The notes under the pieces: generated by a model
Told to the model about the DNA's origin: nothing
The model's database searches: none
What the model saw: only the letters and a program-made list of their open reading frames with translations
In this document: positions 11,780-24,109 of the stretch, piece by piece
Position numbering within the stretch: the stretch's first letter is position 1
How the letters are laid out: the number at the start of each line of letters is the position of its first letter
Made by a program: the position numbers and the translations under genes
NCBI GenBank assembly: GCA_964007475.1
Contig: OZ023273.1
Location: 80,082,598 to 80,146,597 of the forward strand
Source of the DNA: Hybos culiciformis
Lineage: Eukaryota > Arthropoda > Insecta > Diptera > Hybotidae
DNA: 64,000 nt
Direction of reading: 5' to 3'

Positions 11780-14690
11780 TTGGCGGCGCTATTTGGACAT
11801 TTAAACAAGTGAATACTGAATTTATTTATGTGCGTAAAACTCATATCAACATAAAATCGTAAATATTTCATTTAGATTCATCATATTTATTTGAAATTTA
11901 AAAATAACATTAAGATTTTATTTTATTAAAAAATAAAAAAAATAAATTTAAATTAAATTTTATGAAGTAGAAATCTAATAAACTTCGGTATGGTGCTTAT
12001 TAATTGAAAATGAAAGCAGAATCAGTCTTTTAAATGAAAGTAATAAATTATTGACATTAAGCTTTCATATTCATATGGAATTCAATTATTTTAAATAATA
12101 TAATAATAGCACATATACATCCTCTTTTATTTCTTCTTTCTTTATTTTTTTTATATCAATTAATCCTTTCTTAATTAGTTTTCTTCTGAAAATTTTAACA
12201 TTAATTTGTTCTTTGCTGCGATATAAACATATAAAATAATTCAATTATATGAGTATAGATATATTTATACAACTAACGATAAGTATATAATTATTCTTTA
12301 AAAACATCAGATGGCTTAGGAAATAATTCAAGGATAAAAGGATTTATTATGGAATTCAACTTAATTACCGAAGATTTGTCAAACTAAAATAAAATAGATT
12401 TCATTTTCTTTTATATATGTATGTATTAAAAAATATTGAATGTGATTTATTGTAAATAACATTTTTATTAATTTTAAGTTAATCTCATCCGGAAATGGCT
12501 CATCCCATAGAGATAGATGAATTAATGTTCGATAAGTTTTTTCTTATTGAGTTTTCATTTGTTTCATACCGATGGTAAAAGTTTCTGTTTTAAATCGGGC
12601 TGCACGGATAAAAAGAGTTTTGATTGTACATTTACCTTGATTGTAGAAAAATACATCTGTCAATTAAAAAAATCTATAAAAACTAGTATCTTCAGAAATT
12701 TTTTTTATTATTTTTATATAGAATTGCATTTTAATATTTCAAATTTGTTACAACATTATTAAATTTTTAATGTCTTACTATTCGATATAATATAGAGCTT
12801 ATACAAAAATGGCACTAGTATGTAACAATTTAATTAAAGAGATCGTATGTGGGACAAATTGAAGAACTAAAGCTAAAAGTATTATAAAAAAAGCAACTAA
12901 TTTTTACAAAAGATTAGTAAATTTTATTTAATAAAGCGAATTAATTTTTTTATACAAAATATTTTAAAGTAAAATATATAATAATAACTGTTTAATATAC
13001 AAGTAGTAAGTATATATTATGTACAGAAGATTTTAAGTTATCATCATTGTGTATGTGCCGCAATACTGAACATTAATAAAACAGAAAAATCATTTTATTT
13101 TATTTTTAAATTAATTGGGAACAGTAGATTAAATATAGTACAGAAATGTTAAATGCTGCAAGCTAATTTTTTAGTTAATAGTTAAGATTACTGTAAATAA
13201 TATTAAAATTAATCTTTTCATTGTATTTCTAGAATTCGGCTGTTAAAATCAGATAATGAATAAAATTGTTTTATTTTTTGTTTTATAAATTTGAAAAAAA
13301 AATTATCCAAATTGCTTGAAGTTAAAACAATAAATTATATGTAGTGAATAAAAAAATTTAATGTATGTCTTATATTGGTAACTCTGCTAAAATAAATAAT
13401 TTTCAAATATGGCTTTTTCCAAATTATGTAATCTTCAAAATTTCGGATTTAATTTCTCAAAAATCCAATACTCTAAAATCCGATCTTATTTCTTTAAATC
13501 TTGAAATACTGGTATTCAATCTTCTAATCCTGGGAAGTCCAAATTCGGTATTGAATTCCTTACCTCCCTTAATGGATTAGTTCTCTTATGGATCTCTCAA
13601 ATTACAGACACCCTTAAAAATGGACCTGATAAATTATTCTGAATGGTAAACATTATTAAAGATTAACTGACGTACATAGCCTTTGTAATCGTAAACTAAA
13701 AAAAATTCATTATTTTTGTTTAACAATTTGACTTTTTGCCTGATACCACTGACATATGTACAATTTTTTAAGAGCGAAGTACGGTTATTGGAGCTTCTAA
13801 TTAAAATACGTATTGTAGAATGATGGTATGATAAATCAAAATTTAAAATGTTAATGTTTTTCTGCATAAAGTTTTCTTCTTCAACATAAAAATTTAATAT
13901 TTAAAATTATTTATAAATTTATAAATCAAAAAAGAGAAAATCTTGCACTTGCAAAGGAGGTATCTAGAACTTTAGAAAAATATAAAAAATATGGTGAATA
14001 CAACAATAAAATGTTTTTTTCGACCTTTAGATTTTATCATAATTTTTAACTGATTTGGAAATTAAATCCATTTCATAATAAAACAATACACACTTATAAA
14101 TATTATGTACCTTTAATTTTAAAGTTAAAAAAGGGTAAGTACATATATACATTATGCACTGTACATAAATTATTACTGTAAATGCATATTTTTAAATAAA
14201 TCATATAAGATCTATTCAAAACATAAAACTATATATATTTAATTCCAAATTCATTTATATAAAGTAGACATCATAACATTAGTTTTTCAACTTAATAGTA
14301 AAAAAATAAAATATAAATTTAATTTATGAATATTAATAGAATAGAATCCTTAACTTTTATGTTTTTATGTTTTAATATGCATAACGTTTAAATGACTTTT
14401 GTAATTATAGTTTTTTTTTCTGAGATATTGAAAAGATTTAAGCACTCGACATCAAGAAAGAAAATTCATTTGAAAACTTTTACCGCGGCAGATACGTGAT
14501 AAGATTAAACAGTTTGTGAATGAAAAAAAAATACATATAAAGACTTTACATTGCATTCTGAATTTTTAATATAGTTACACAAGTTTAATTCAGTAAATTA
14601 TGAGAAAAAATTTAGAAAATTTTTTAATTTATAATTTATTTTTGTCCTAGTTATAATATGAAAAAAAAATAAGTAAAAAACGAGTTTTCA
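11780..14690. other. Unassigned A/T-rich DNA
   Basis: No element ends, tandem arrays or convincing reading frames. The frames at 12547, 13365 and 13634 have no recognisable motif and look random. Confidence 0.4.
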
Positions 14691-14849
14691 AACTCGTGAT
14701 AGTGAGGACAAGCCGCATGAAAAAGTAGTAAATAACTTTTTCTTCACACACAGAGGTGAACTCAGATTTTTTGATTTTTGACAAAAAATTTATAGTAAAT
14801 AACCATTCTGATGTTCATATATCCGTGGCGATTACAAATTTTGTTTTCG

Positions 14850-15020
14850 TAAATATTTATTCAAATTCGATACGTAAAAAGAACAAATGATTAAACACAC
14901 AAAAAATTTATTGGCCTCCTCTACCTTCCTTGAAGAGGACTTCAAAACTTCGTCCGATTTTATTCAAATTTTGTACCTACAAAGAGGACATAATTAAACA
15001 CACAAATTTCGTAATTTTGA
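14850..15020. repeat. Fragment of Helitron-associated tandem repeat
   Basis: Two degenerate units of the family that forms the array at 27290-28340: AAACTTCGTCCGATTTTATT, TACGTAAAAAGA and the GATTAAACACACAAA phrases in the same order. No Helitron ends were found here. Confidence 0.65.
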
Positions 15021-15082
15021 CAATCAAAATTTGAAAAATTCTGGTTTGTTTCAGCTTCAAAACTAAAAAGTAGAAAATAAAT

Positions 15083-15500
15083 ATTAAATCATAAAAAATA
15101 CATTTTATAAAAAACAACGTTTTTCTTGCGCACTAAAAAGTATAAAATAATTTTACTATGAGTTTTATTTTGATAACAGACTTTATAACTTTTCTGCGGC
15201 TCATTCTGAGGATTGTGGACACACATACTTGAAACTGATTACAACAGTCTATAACTAGAAACGTGGGGCACATTTTTACAACACATTTACAGTACATATT
15301 AACTCAAAAATGCGCCCCACGTTTCTAGTTATAGACTGTTGTAATCAGTTTCAAGTATGTGTGTCCACAATCCTCTGAATGAGCCGGAGAAAAGTTATAA
15401 AGTCTGTTACTAAAATGAAACTTATAGTAAAATTATTTTATACTTTTTAGTGCGCAAAAAAAACGTTGTTTTTTATAAAATGTATTTTTTATGATTTAAT
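15083..15500. mobile_element. Near-perfect 418-bp palindrome (foldback MITE)
   Basis: The arms, each of nearly 200 bp, match with only a handful of differences from ATTAAATCATAAAAAATACA at the left to its complement ending at 15500. The short loop around 15285-15300 holds ACAACACATTTACAGTAC. The low divergence between arms indicates a young insertion or recent arm conversion. No coding capacity and no clear target-site duplication. Confidence 0.85.
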
Positions 15501-16439
15501 TTTATTTGTAAACCAAAATGTAATTTATTAATTAGAAATAATTTGTTTGTTAATTCATCATCTTGGTAAAATTTTTAAATAAATAAAAATACTGGCATTC
15601 AAATTTTAGTATAATACGGTATGCATAAACAGGTTCACAACACTAAAAATAAAAATAATCTAGAATTTTAAATGAAAGATTCGTTTCATTTTGTAAAAAT
15701 GTGTGGTATTGATTTTTTAACTTATTGGTTTAATAAAGCTATATTTTACAATTTCTTTGGGACCCCACTATATAGCGTATTTTTTAAATCATAAAAAAGG
15801 TAGTAGTCGAATATTGAATATTTCATTACGATGCGATAATTTAAACGCAAAATATAAATAAAATAATTGTTCGCTCATAGACATATTTTTCTCGAACTGA
15901 TTCTTTTGTGTTGCCTTCGTACAAGAGTAGACTAAAAATACTTAGGTTGGTTTCTTTGCAGGAGAGGAGGGATATTGATGAATCTCTCTATGCGTTTGAT
16001 CTGTGAAAGGGTAACATTAATGCTAAAGATACAGTCGACGTAGTTCACGCGCGTATGCGCACGTAAAAAATTAAATTGTATGAAAATGTATGAGACTGGT
16101 TATACGCAACGACGTAAAACGTAGCTTACGCGCGTAAAAGTTGAAATATTTTAACTTTCCCAGTATTTTACGCCGTAGATTGTTGAAATCATTTGTTATT
16201 GTTTTTTGGTGTTGCCAAATTTTAAATTTTTCTTTTACAAATTTAATATAAAATTAGTGAATTTTTGAATAGAACGGACGTGTTTTTTTCAAGCGGTCAA
16301 AATATATAATTTTTAATTTTTTTTTAAATAGAATAAATAAATAAATAAACAAAAAAAAAAAAAGAAGAAAATTGAATACAATTTTTTGGTTATTGAAATG
16401 ATAACAGTGAAAATATACAAGCATTAAACATTAAACATT

Positions 16440-18160
16440 ATGAAAACATTTAAAATGCATTCTTGTACAAAGTGCAAGCAATCTTTGAGAAATGAAAACA
16501 ATAAAGTGCAGTGTAGTGGTTTTTGTATGCGGTGGTTTCATTCAAAAAAATGCATGAATTTAAGTGATTATGATTCACAATTAGTGAGAGACAATCTAAA
16601 CGTAAAGTTTGTTTGTAATGAATGCTCAGACAATTTTCAGATGCTTAAAAAAATTTTATATTGATTTACAAGAAAAAATAATTGAAAGAAATGATGAGAT
16701 GAATAAATCTTATAATAATTTGAAAAAAGATATTTCTAATGTAAATAATGAAATAAGTGAAACAAAAGAAAAAATAAATGAAGGTATAAAATATTGTCTA
16801 TAGAAAAAAAAGTGACTCAGTAAAAAATAAACAGATAATTGAGGGTCAACATACTTATGCAGATAAAGTGAAATTAAATTTACCAGTAATAATAAAACCA
16901 AAAAATAATAATAAAGCTTGTGAAACAACCAAGCAAGAATTAAAAAATAAAATAGATGTATATAATTTACCGATAAATTTCAGTAAAGTACAAAATAGAA
17001 AAGATGGTGCTATTTCTATAGGTTGTAGTAGTAAAGAATCTGCTAAACAGATTGAAAAAGAAATTAAAAATAAAATGAAAGAAAACTATGGAGTGAAAGT
17101 AATAAACTCAATAAATCCAAAAATTTTAATCAGTGGCATTGAGGAAAATACAAATAAAGATCAAATAATTAGTGCTATAAAAAATCAAAATGATATTAAT
17201 TGTGACTTGATAAATGTTCTAAAAATTTATCCATCTCATAAAAATAATAGTAGATTATTGTATATGTTAACTAAATTTGTTATTAATTAAGAGTTCTGTA
17301 TACAGAAAAATACATTGACACATGTCAATAGTTATATCCCGAGACGGAAGGTCGGGTGATATAAATTGACAAGTGTCAATGTATTTTTGTGTAAATACAG
17401 AACGAGTTCTATAACAAATTTTGTTTACATATCCAATATACTGTTTTAATGTGCATGTGTAAGGTAGTTGAGTCTATACATTTACAATAAAAAAAAGAAA
17501 ACAAAAGTTGATATACACATTTTATTTTTCATGTTTTGTTGGTATTTGTCTGTATTGAAATATTGTGAGTGATATTATTTTTGTTTAGGTTTACGCAATA
17601 TTCAATACGAAACATCTAAATGATTTCATTATTCACGCTGATGCATCTAAATTTTTTCATTATATACGCTGATGCATCTAAATTTTTTCATTATTTACGC
17701 AGATGCATCTAAATGACTGCATGTGTATTGACGTATATAATATTCCATTTAGCGTTCTAAATTCTATACTACTAAATACAACATACCGAGCACATGCCAA
17801 TTAAAAATATTTATAATGCAATTATAGAAACTGATAGTCAGTCATTTAAAAAAATAATAAACTTAAAAAAAAATAAAAATAGGTTGGAATATGTGCATAG
17901 TTTATAAAAAGAATAATGTATTAAGATGTTATAAATGTCTTGGTTTTAATCATACATCTAATAGATGTTCAGAAGAAACAGACCGTTGTCATAAATGCGG
18001 TGAAACTGGTCATAACAAAATTAGTTGTTCAAAAACAATTGATGAAATTCAGTGCATAAACTGTTTAAAAGAAAAAAAATTTTTAAATATGTCTGATGAT
18101 CTTTTCATTACCCCCAAGTATAGAGTGCCCAGTTTATCAAAGAAAAGAAAAACAACATAA
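16440..18160 (+). pseudogene. LINE ORF1 (gag-like nucleic-acid-binding protein), broken
   Basis: ORF1 proteins of these LINEs bind element RNA in a ribonucleoprotein particle. The N-terminus (16440-16664) is a PHD-type finger with C9, C12, C25, C29, H34, C38, C59 and C62. A frame change near 16660 leads into a Lys/Glu-rich coiled coil (16664-16800). After a stop, 16868-17290 encodes 140 residues resembling the RNA-binding middle domain of Jockey gag proteins. An insertion occupies about 17290-17815. The frame then resumes (N-A-I-I-E-T-D) and, from 17891, holds two CCHC zinc knuckles of the form C-x2-C-x4-H-x4-C (residues 13-26 and 33-46) and the first half of a third. There are at least two frameshifts, one stop and one insertion, so no protein can be made. 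Confidence 0.8.
17290..17815. mobile_element. Insertion in LINE ORF1: stem-loop plus 35-bp repeats
   Basis: The left part, 17293-17405, is an almost perfect stem-loop (TTCTGTATACAGAAAAATAC, TTGACACATGTCAA, inverted around ATCCCGAGACGGAAGG). The right part holds about three 30-35-bp units with GATGCATCTAAATGATTTCA (17610-17720). The right part is closely related to 61190-61410. The sequence 17360-17480 is related, in opposite orientation, to 36060-36170. It looks like one element family with three copies in the window, of unknown class. Confidence 0.65.
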
Positions 18161-18953
18161 TGAAAGCATATCATATTAGCAATTAAATGAAATACATTGT
18201 ATTTACATTAACAGTCAAAGATTAATAAATAATTTAAATGAAATTGCAATAATATTAGATAATAGTAATATTATAGATTTTCTGTGTGCTTCGGAAACAC
18301 ACTTAAGGGGGTATTCTAGTCTAGAAATTTTTTTGTCATATTTTCAAAGTTTAACCCTTTAAGAACATGTCTTTAAGAGGATTTTAGAAAATTCAAATTA
18401 TTTTCGGAGGTATGGCTGTTTTACTAAACTAACATTTCATGAATTAGACTGCGAGAAACTTTACGTGAAACTTTAAACACGTTTTTCTCAAAACTGTTTT
18501 TTTTTAAACGGTTCCCATGATAACTCAAGTCCTACTGAACCGATTACTTCAAATTTTGTAGAGTTCTTCTTCATAGGCTTCTCTATCGTTCGAACTATCC
18601 TCATCCCAAAATTTTAATGCTTACTATTTTTAAAAATTTCCAAAAACTAAAAAAAAGTGGTGCAAAAACAAATTTTTTTTTCAAATAGTCGCCATTTTGT
18701 AAAAAAAAATTTGTTTTCAATTCTTCGAACGATAGAGGCATGCCTTGTTTTTTTTTTTTTTTCAAATTACCAGAAGGGCTGAATCGTGGGAATGGTCACG
18801 TGCGAATTTTTTGAGAGCCCCCACTTCATCAGCTGCGAATTTTGAATTTTTTGTTTTTTACTGTATTCATAAAACATTAATAAATATCCTATAAAAAAAT
18901 GGATAGTAAAAATATTGATTGGTTTTTTTTACAGCACTTCAAAAATTGATTCC

Positions 18954-19602
18954 CGGACAGTTGCCCAAATGACATTTGCCAATCTGACATTTGCCCACGG
19001 ACATTTGACAATCTGACATTTGACAATCTGACATTTGACAATCTGACATTTGACAATCTGACATTTGACAATCTGACATTTGACAATCTGACATTTGACA
19101 ATCTGACATTTGACAATCTGACATTTGACAATCTGACATTTGACAATCTGACATTTGACAATCTGACATTTGACAATATGACATTTGACAATCTGACATT
19201 TGACAATCTGACATTTGACAATCTGACATTTGACAATCTGACATTTGACAATGTGACATTTGACAATCTTACATTTGACAATATGACATTTGACAATCTG
19301 ACATTTGACAATATGACATTTGACAATCTGACATTTGACAATCTTACATTTGACAATCTGACATTTGCCAACGGACATTTGCCAACGGACATTTGCCAAA
19401 CGGACATTTGACAATCCGACATTAGCCAACGGACATTTGCCAATTCTACATTTGCCAACGGACATTTGCCAATTCTACATTTGCCAACAGACATTTGCCA
19501 ATCCTACATTTGCCAACGGACATTTGACAATCCGACATTTGACAACGGACATTTGACAATCTGACATTTGACAATCTGACATTTGACAATCTGACATTTG
19601 AC
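18954..19602. repeat. 12-bp tandem array, left MULE arm
   Basis: More than 50 units of ACATTTGACAATCTG-type sequence (unit TTGACAATCTGACA). A central block is nearly pure, with single-base variants (ATATG, ATGTG, ATCTT). The outer units use TTGCC in place of TTGAC. As 12 is a multiple of three, both strands stay open in several frames; the long reading frames there are artefacts. The array is the inverted counterpart of 26092-26744, with variants in a similar order. Confidence 0.95.
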
Positions 19603-19777
19603 GAATTTTTTTGCCGTTTTACAAAAATTTTCTTTTTTTTTTGAAAAATTAGCTTTTTTTGAAAAAATTTAGCATGTTTTCGGTTAAATATTGCAGAAAA
19701 ATCCTATTAAGTTGGAAATAAACCGCAGAACACGAAGTTCGCAGTGTATTTTTTATTCACTGTGATTTATTAATAAA

Positions 19778-20145
19778 CTAGCTACGACTCTGACTATTTT
19801 ACTTTTGCAAGTGGAATTTTTGTTATAAGGTTGATAGAGAATTATAAAAGCCAGTTATTTTATTAATTTGGAGAAAACTATCTATATAATTTATCATATT
19901 TACTTATTCATCGAATGAACAGGTTTCCAAACCAAGCCAAATTTTTGTTTTTAATCATTTCCTCTTTTTATGTACAAAACTTGAATGAAATCGGACGCCA
20001 AACAGGTTTTAAAATAGCCTCTAATAACCCACGACCCGAGGTAAAGACATGGTGTAAGTTTGATCGATTGAGCGGTAACATATAAGCAGACAGGCAAACA
20101 TACTTTAAGTTTTATATATATAAAAGAAGATAGAAGATATTTATA
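19778..20145 (-). mobile_element. Helitron-like segment in left MULE arm
   Basis: On the minus strand it starts near 20145 with TTTTATATATATAAAACTTA and ends with CTAG at 19778-19781, as expected of a Helitron (3' CTRR). It is the mirror of 25560-25922. Internal phrases (TTTCCAAACCAAGCCAAATT, AAATCGGACGC) match the Helitron at 27154-28758. Confidence 0.6.
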
Positions 20146-20329
20146 GTAAAAAAAATATGTAAATGTGTGTATATAAAACCATAAAGTTAGTACTCTTTAT
20201 AAGATTTTACTAGATGAATTAATCTAAAAATATAGGTAAATTATTGAAAATGCAGAATTACAAATTTTTTTAAAGGTTTTTAAAAAATAAATATCATTTC
20301 GCAACGATTTTAAAGAGTCAAATCCTTTA

Positions 20330-20840
20330 AATTTAGGAATATTCGGCATTGTTGTTGAAATTTAGTAAATTTATAAGTTTAGTGTTGCGAATTTACACAA
20401 ATTTTTGATTTAGTTTTAACACATGTATATAAATTAAATTCTTAATTTGAGTAATATTTATTTTAAGATGGTCAATCTTAAACGACATAATGAGTAACTT
20501 TACGCGGCTGCTAACCAGAACGCAACGCCCTTTATTTTCGTTTGAATGTACAGTAGGTTGAGCCAATTATTAAGTAAATTTAAATTGGCTCAAGTCTACT
20601 GTAGGTTCAAACAAAAATAAAAGGCATTGGCGTTGTGGTTAGCAGCAGCGTAAAAGTTATTCATTATGTTACCATATTTAAGAATTACCATCTTAAAACA
20701 AATATTATTCGAATTAAGAAAATAATTTATAAACAATAAGCTATTTTTAAAATATCTTACATTTTTCAATGAAATTAACAACACTGAAATTAGCTTAGGA
20801 CTAAATTACTAAATTTGATCAACAACGCTCAACATTTCAA
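20330..20840. repeat. Inverted duplication of MULE sub-arm sequence
   Basis: About 230 bp (20330-20560) is repeated in inverted orientation at 20590-20840 around a short centre at 20570. Landmark: GCGGCTGCTAACCAGAACGC at 20500-20520 and its inverse at 20620-20650. A third copy, in direct orientation, is 23876-24150, where the sequence runs straight into the FLYWCH coding remnant. The 23.9-kb copy is therefore probably the ancestral context. Confidence 0.8.
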
Positions 20841-21696
20841 TATTATCTGCACTTGGACCTTAAAACTGACCTTAGAGCGGAACTGACCTGTATACTGACC
20901 TGTGAACAGGCCTTACTCATACAAAAAAAAGGAAAAAAAATAACTAACCTTTGCGTAAAAGGCCACTTGCAGACAAAAAAAGTTAGTTTGCAGACAAAAA
21001 ATGTCAGTTTGCCAACTTTAATGCTTTTTCCTTGCTTTTTCCTGCCTTTTTTCTATAAATTTGAAAATAAACAAGATGGAAAGAGTTTGTTTACACATCT
21101 TTTTTTTTTTAAGTTTCAAAAAATAGTGTGTACGGGTTTCGTTAAGGTGACCTTAGGAATAAACCTTTGCAGACAAGTGCAGAAACGGTATTAGGCTCTT
21201 TTAAATTGTGTATTAATTTTTCTTTCTACGGGTTGTTTTGTTTTCCATGAATTCTGACCGCATGAATTATGACTGCGACTGGCGGTCAAAATTAATTTTC
21301 AAAATGAAATTTGAACCCGCCTCAATTTAGAAAAAAAAAAAAATTAATTTTGACCACGGCAAAATGTGCGGACAAAATTCATTTTCAAAATGAATTTTTG
21401 CCGCGACTCTATTTAGAAAAAAAAATGAATTTTGACCGCGACAAAATTTGCGGCTGTATTATGCAGAAATAATTTCATCAAAAATATTGCTTAACAAGTA
21501 TTGAAAATAAAAACATACATTTTGTACGGCCAATTTTCTTTTTTAAAGAAGCGAATGGGACGCAGTAGGGGGCTGTCCTTTCGCGATGACGTCATCACCA
21601 AGAGGTACTATCGGCCATGGGGACTCAGGATATATATGTCATTGAAAAACGTAACTGAAATGTTTTTGAAAAAACGGTTTTTTGCAATTTTCTCGG

Positions 21697-22136
21697 TAAA
21701 GCCGGGATCACGTTAAAACCGAATTTAGCAACAGAAACAGAATCCCATACATTTGAACAGAATTTATTGTGCGACAGAATTTTACAACAGAATTTAGCGA
21801 CAGAAAAATTCATTCTGTCCACAGAATTTGAATAACCTCAAACGAGGTTATTTTCTGTTTCTGTTGCCAGAATGTCAATTGAATTTAATTTAATTTTTTT
21901 TTGTATTTGTTTATTTACGTTTTTTCTAGTTTTATTTTGTCGGAAAATGGGGAAAACAATTAAATAATAATAATAAAATAATTTTTAAAATCGTAATGAC
22001 AAGTAAATCGTTCTGTTTCTGTTTTAAAGGCAGCAATCTCATGAGATTCTGACCAGAATTTCAGTAGCAGAATAAATTTTTCTGTCGCTGATTCTGTTCT
22101 GTTGCTAAATTCTGTTTTAACGACACCCGGGCTTAA
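21697..22136. mobile_element. TAA-flanked MITE inside the foldback element
   Basis: The element is 21700-22133 (434 bp), with ends AGCCGGGATCACG and CGACACCCGGGCT, flanked by TAA at 21697-21699 and 22134-22136. Subterminal CAACAGAAACAGAATC motifs are repeated many times in both orientations. A TAA duplication suggests PIF/Harbinger. The ends are unrelated to those of 4302-5028. Confidence 0.8.
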
Positions 22137-22376
22137 CGGTACATTCTAGAATTATAATTTAATAAAATTACTTATGTTTTAAAAAAAAAAATCCAAAAAT
22201 CTCCAAAAACTTCGGAGTAAATTGCATTTATAACTTTTTCACGCATTTGAACTTTTCATCTTATATTTTTGAAACGGTAAATGAAATCAACCCAATTCTT
22301 TGGATTTTTCTAGAGGTGACAGTTGTACGAAACTTTTAAAAAAAAGTTGTTTGAACAACATCCTTTTGGAAAAGGC

Positions 22377-23271
22377 CTAAAATCCACAGGCGGTTCTAAC
22401 GGGCGTCGCACACGGCGCTCGCGATAGAAAATTGTAGCTTCTATTCTATTCACAATGCCATGAAAACGTGAATTTTACAAAATGTTTCCTATACTGCAGT
22501 CATAGTGGAAAACACAGTATCTACTAAAATCTGAAAAATTTAAGTATTGATGGCATTTGATAGTAAAAATCACAAATTTTTAAATACAAAAAATTTGCTA
22601 AATTATTTTTGAAAATCGATCCAAAATTTCAAAAAAGTTTTTTGATTGTAAAATGCTTTGTATATTTTGTTAAAATTATAAAATTTGGCGGAATGTATTT
22701 TTAATAATGAAAAAATGTAGCATAACTATACGGAAATACCGTACTATAAAATATACTGAATGAAGAATATTAAAAAAAAGAATAATACAGTACGACTAAT
22801 AAACTTTAAACCTATTATTCTCATATTCAGTTTTTATGTAGATACTGTTTTTTTCCCCTATGACTGCAGTATACGCGTTCGGCGTTCATCAAAATATAAA
22901 GCGAAAATCTTATGGTCTCAAATCATGTTACCGATTTTGGTGTAATATACCAATTGATAAATGTAGAGGTCAATCCGACAATGCTGCAAATATCGCGTAA
23001 ATATTAGGGTCTGCAAGCGCATATAAAAAGCAACATAGTCTAACGCGCTTTACTAACCATGTATGAGCCATTCTTTAAATTTTGTAATTTAATTATTTTT
23101 TGATAATTTAGTTTATAGAAATAATATTTAAATGAAATTGATTTTGTTTGAGGTTTTTCATTAAATTTTAATTAATATTGTTTTATTTTATTTTAATTTA
23201 GAGAGTAGGAGCCCAATTTTTTTTTCAGCGCCAGGGGCCCCGACACCGTTAAAACCGCCTCTGCTAAAATC
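22377..23271. mobile_element. Non-autonomous hAT element, TSD CTAAAATC
   Basis: The element is 22385-23263 (879 bp). Ends are CACAGGCGGTTCTAACGG and CCGTTAAAACCGCCTCTG, with CTAAAATC directly repeated at 22377-22384 and 23264-23271. The interior is A/T-rich; the frame at 22760-22945 has no recognisable motif. Confidence 0.88.
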
Positions 23272-24109
23272 GCCCCGAACCGCCTAGGAGACTTTTTTTT
23301 AATTTTTTTTTTCTTGACGGGCTTCGCGCGAACGAATGGGACGCGGTATGAAGTCATTTAAAATGAATAGTATCTTCTCCATAACTTTTCTGCATAATAC
23401 TCACGTTCCCGGCAGCAACTCAATTTAAAAAAAATGAATTTTGACCGCGGCAAAATGTGCGGACAAAATTCATTTTCAAAATGAATTTTGGCCACGACTC
23501 AATTTATAAAAAAATGAATTTTGACCGCGGGAAAATGTGCGGGCAAAATTCATTTTCAAAATGAATTTTGACCGCGCCTCAATTTATAAAAAAAAATGAA
23601 ATTTGACCGCGCGGTCAACAGACATTTTGTCCGCGCCTCAATTTATAAAAAAAATGAAATTTGACCGCGCGGTCAACAGACATTTTGTTGCGCGGAAAAA
23701 TGAATTTTGCCCGCTCATACAAACTTTTTCCGAGTTCATAATTCATGCGCTCATAATTCATTGCTCCCTTTTTATCAACTAATGTTAATGGATGAGCTCC
23801 AAGAGGACTCATAAAAAAAGCGGAAAATGATTTGCTAAATCCAAAACAACCCGTAAAAAGAAAAATAAATATATGGCTATTTCCAATATTTTAAAGAGTC
23901 AAATCCTTTAATTCTAATATTAAAATGTTCGGCGTTGTAGGTTAAATTTAGTTAATATATAAGTTTAGTGTTGTTAATTTAGAAAACTTTTTGATTTTAT
24001 TAAAAAATATAAGATATTTTAAAAATTGTTTTAATACAATATATTTAACTTATTTTCTTAATTCGAATAAAATTTATCTTAAAATGATAATTCTTAATTA
24101 TGGTAAATC

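Larger units (their letters stand above)
21213..23875. mobile_element. Foldback element with GC-rich tandem-repeat arms
   Basis: The outer ends are inverted: TTTTTCTTTCTACGGGTTGT at about 21220 and ACAACCCGTAAAAAGAAAAA at about 23850. The arms are built from units mixing TGAATTTTGACCGCG, GGCAAAATGTGCGGACAAAA and CATTTTCAAAATGAATTTT: about two at the left (21270-21450), five at the right (23400-23720). The middle holds a TAA MITE and a hAT. The direct repeat CGAATGGGACGC at 21551 and 23333 flanks this middle. No transposase. Duplication of the target was not resolved. Confidence 0.75.

Noticed and set aside
18889..19556. Long overlapping ORFs with repeated L-S-N-V-R or I-V-K-C-Q
   Set aside because: The array unit is 12 bp, a multiple of three, so stop-free frames are automatic. 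The same happens at 26131-26786.
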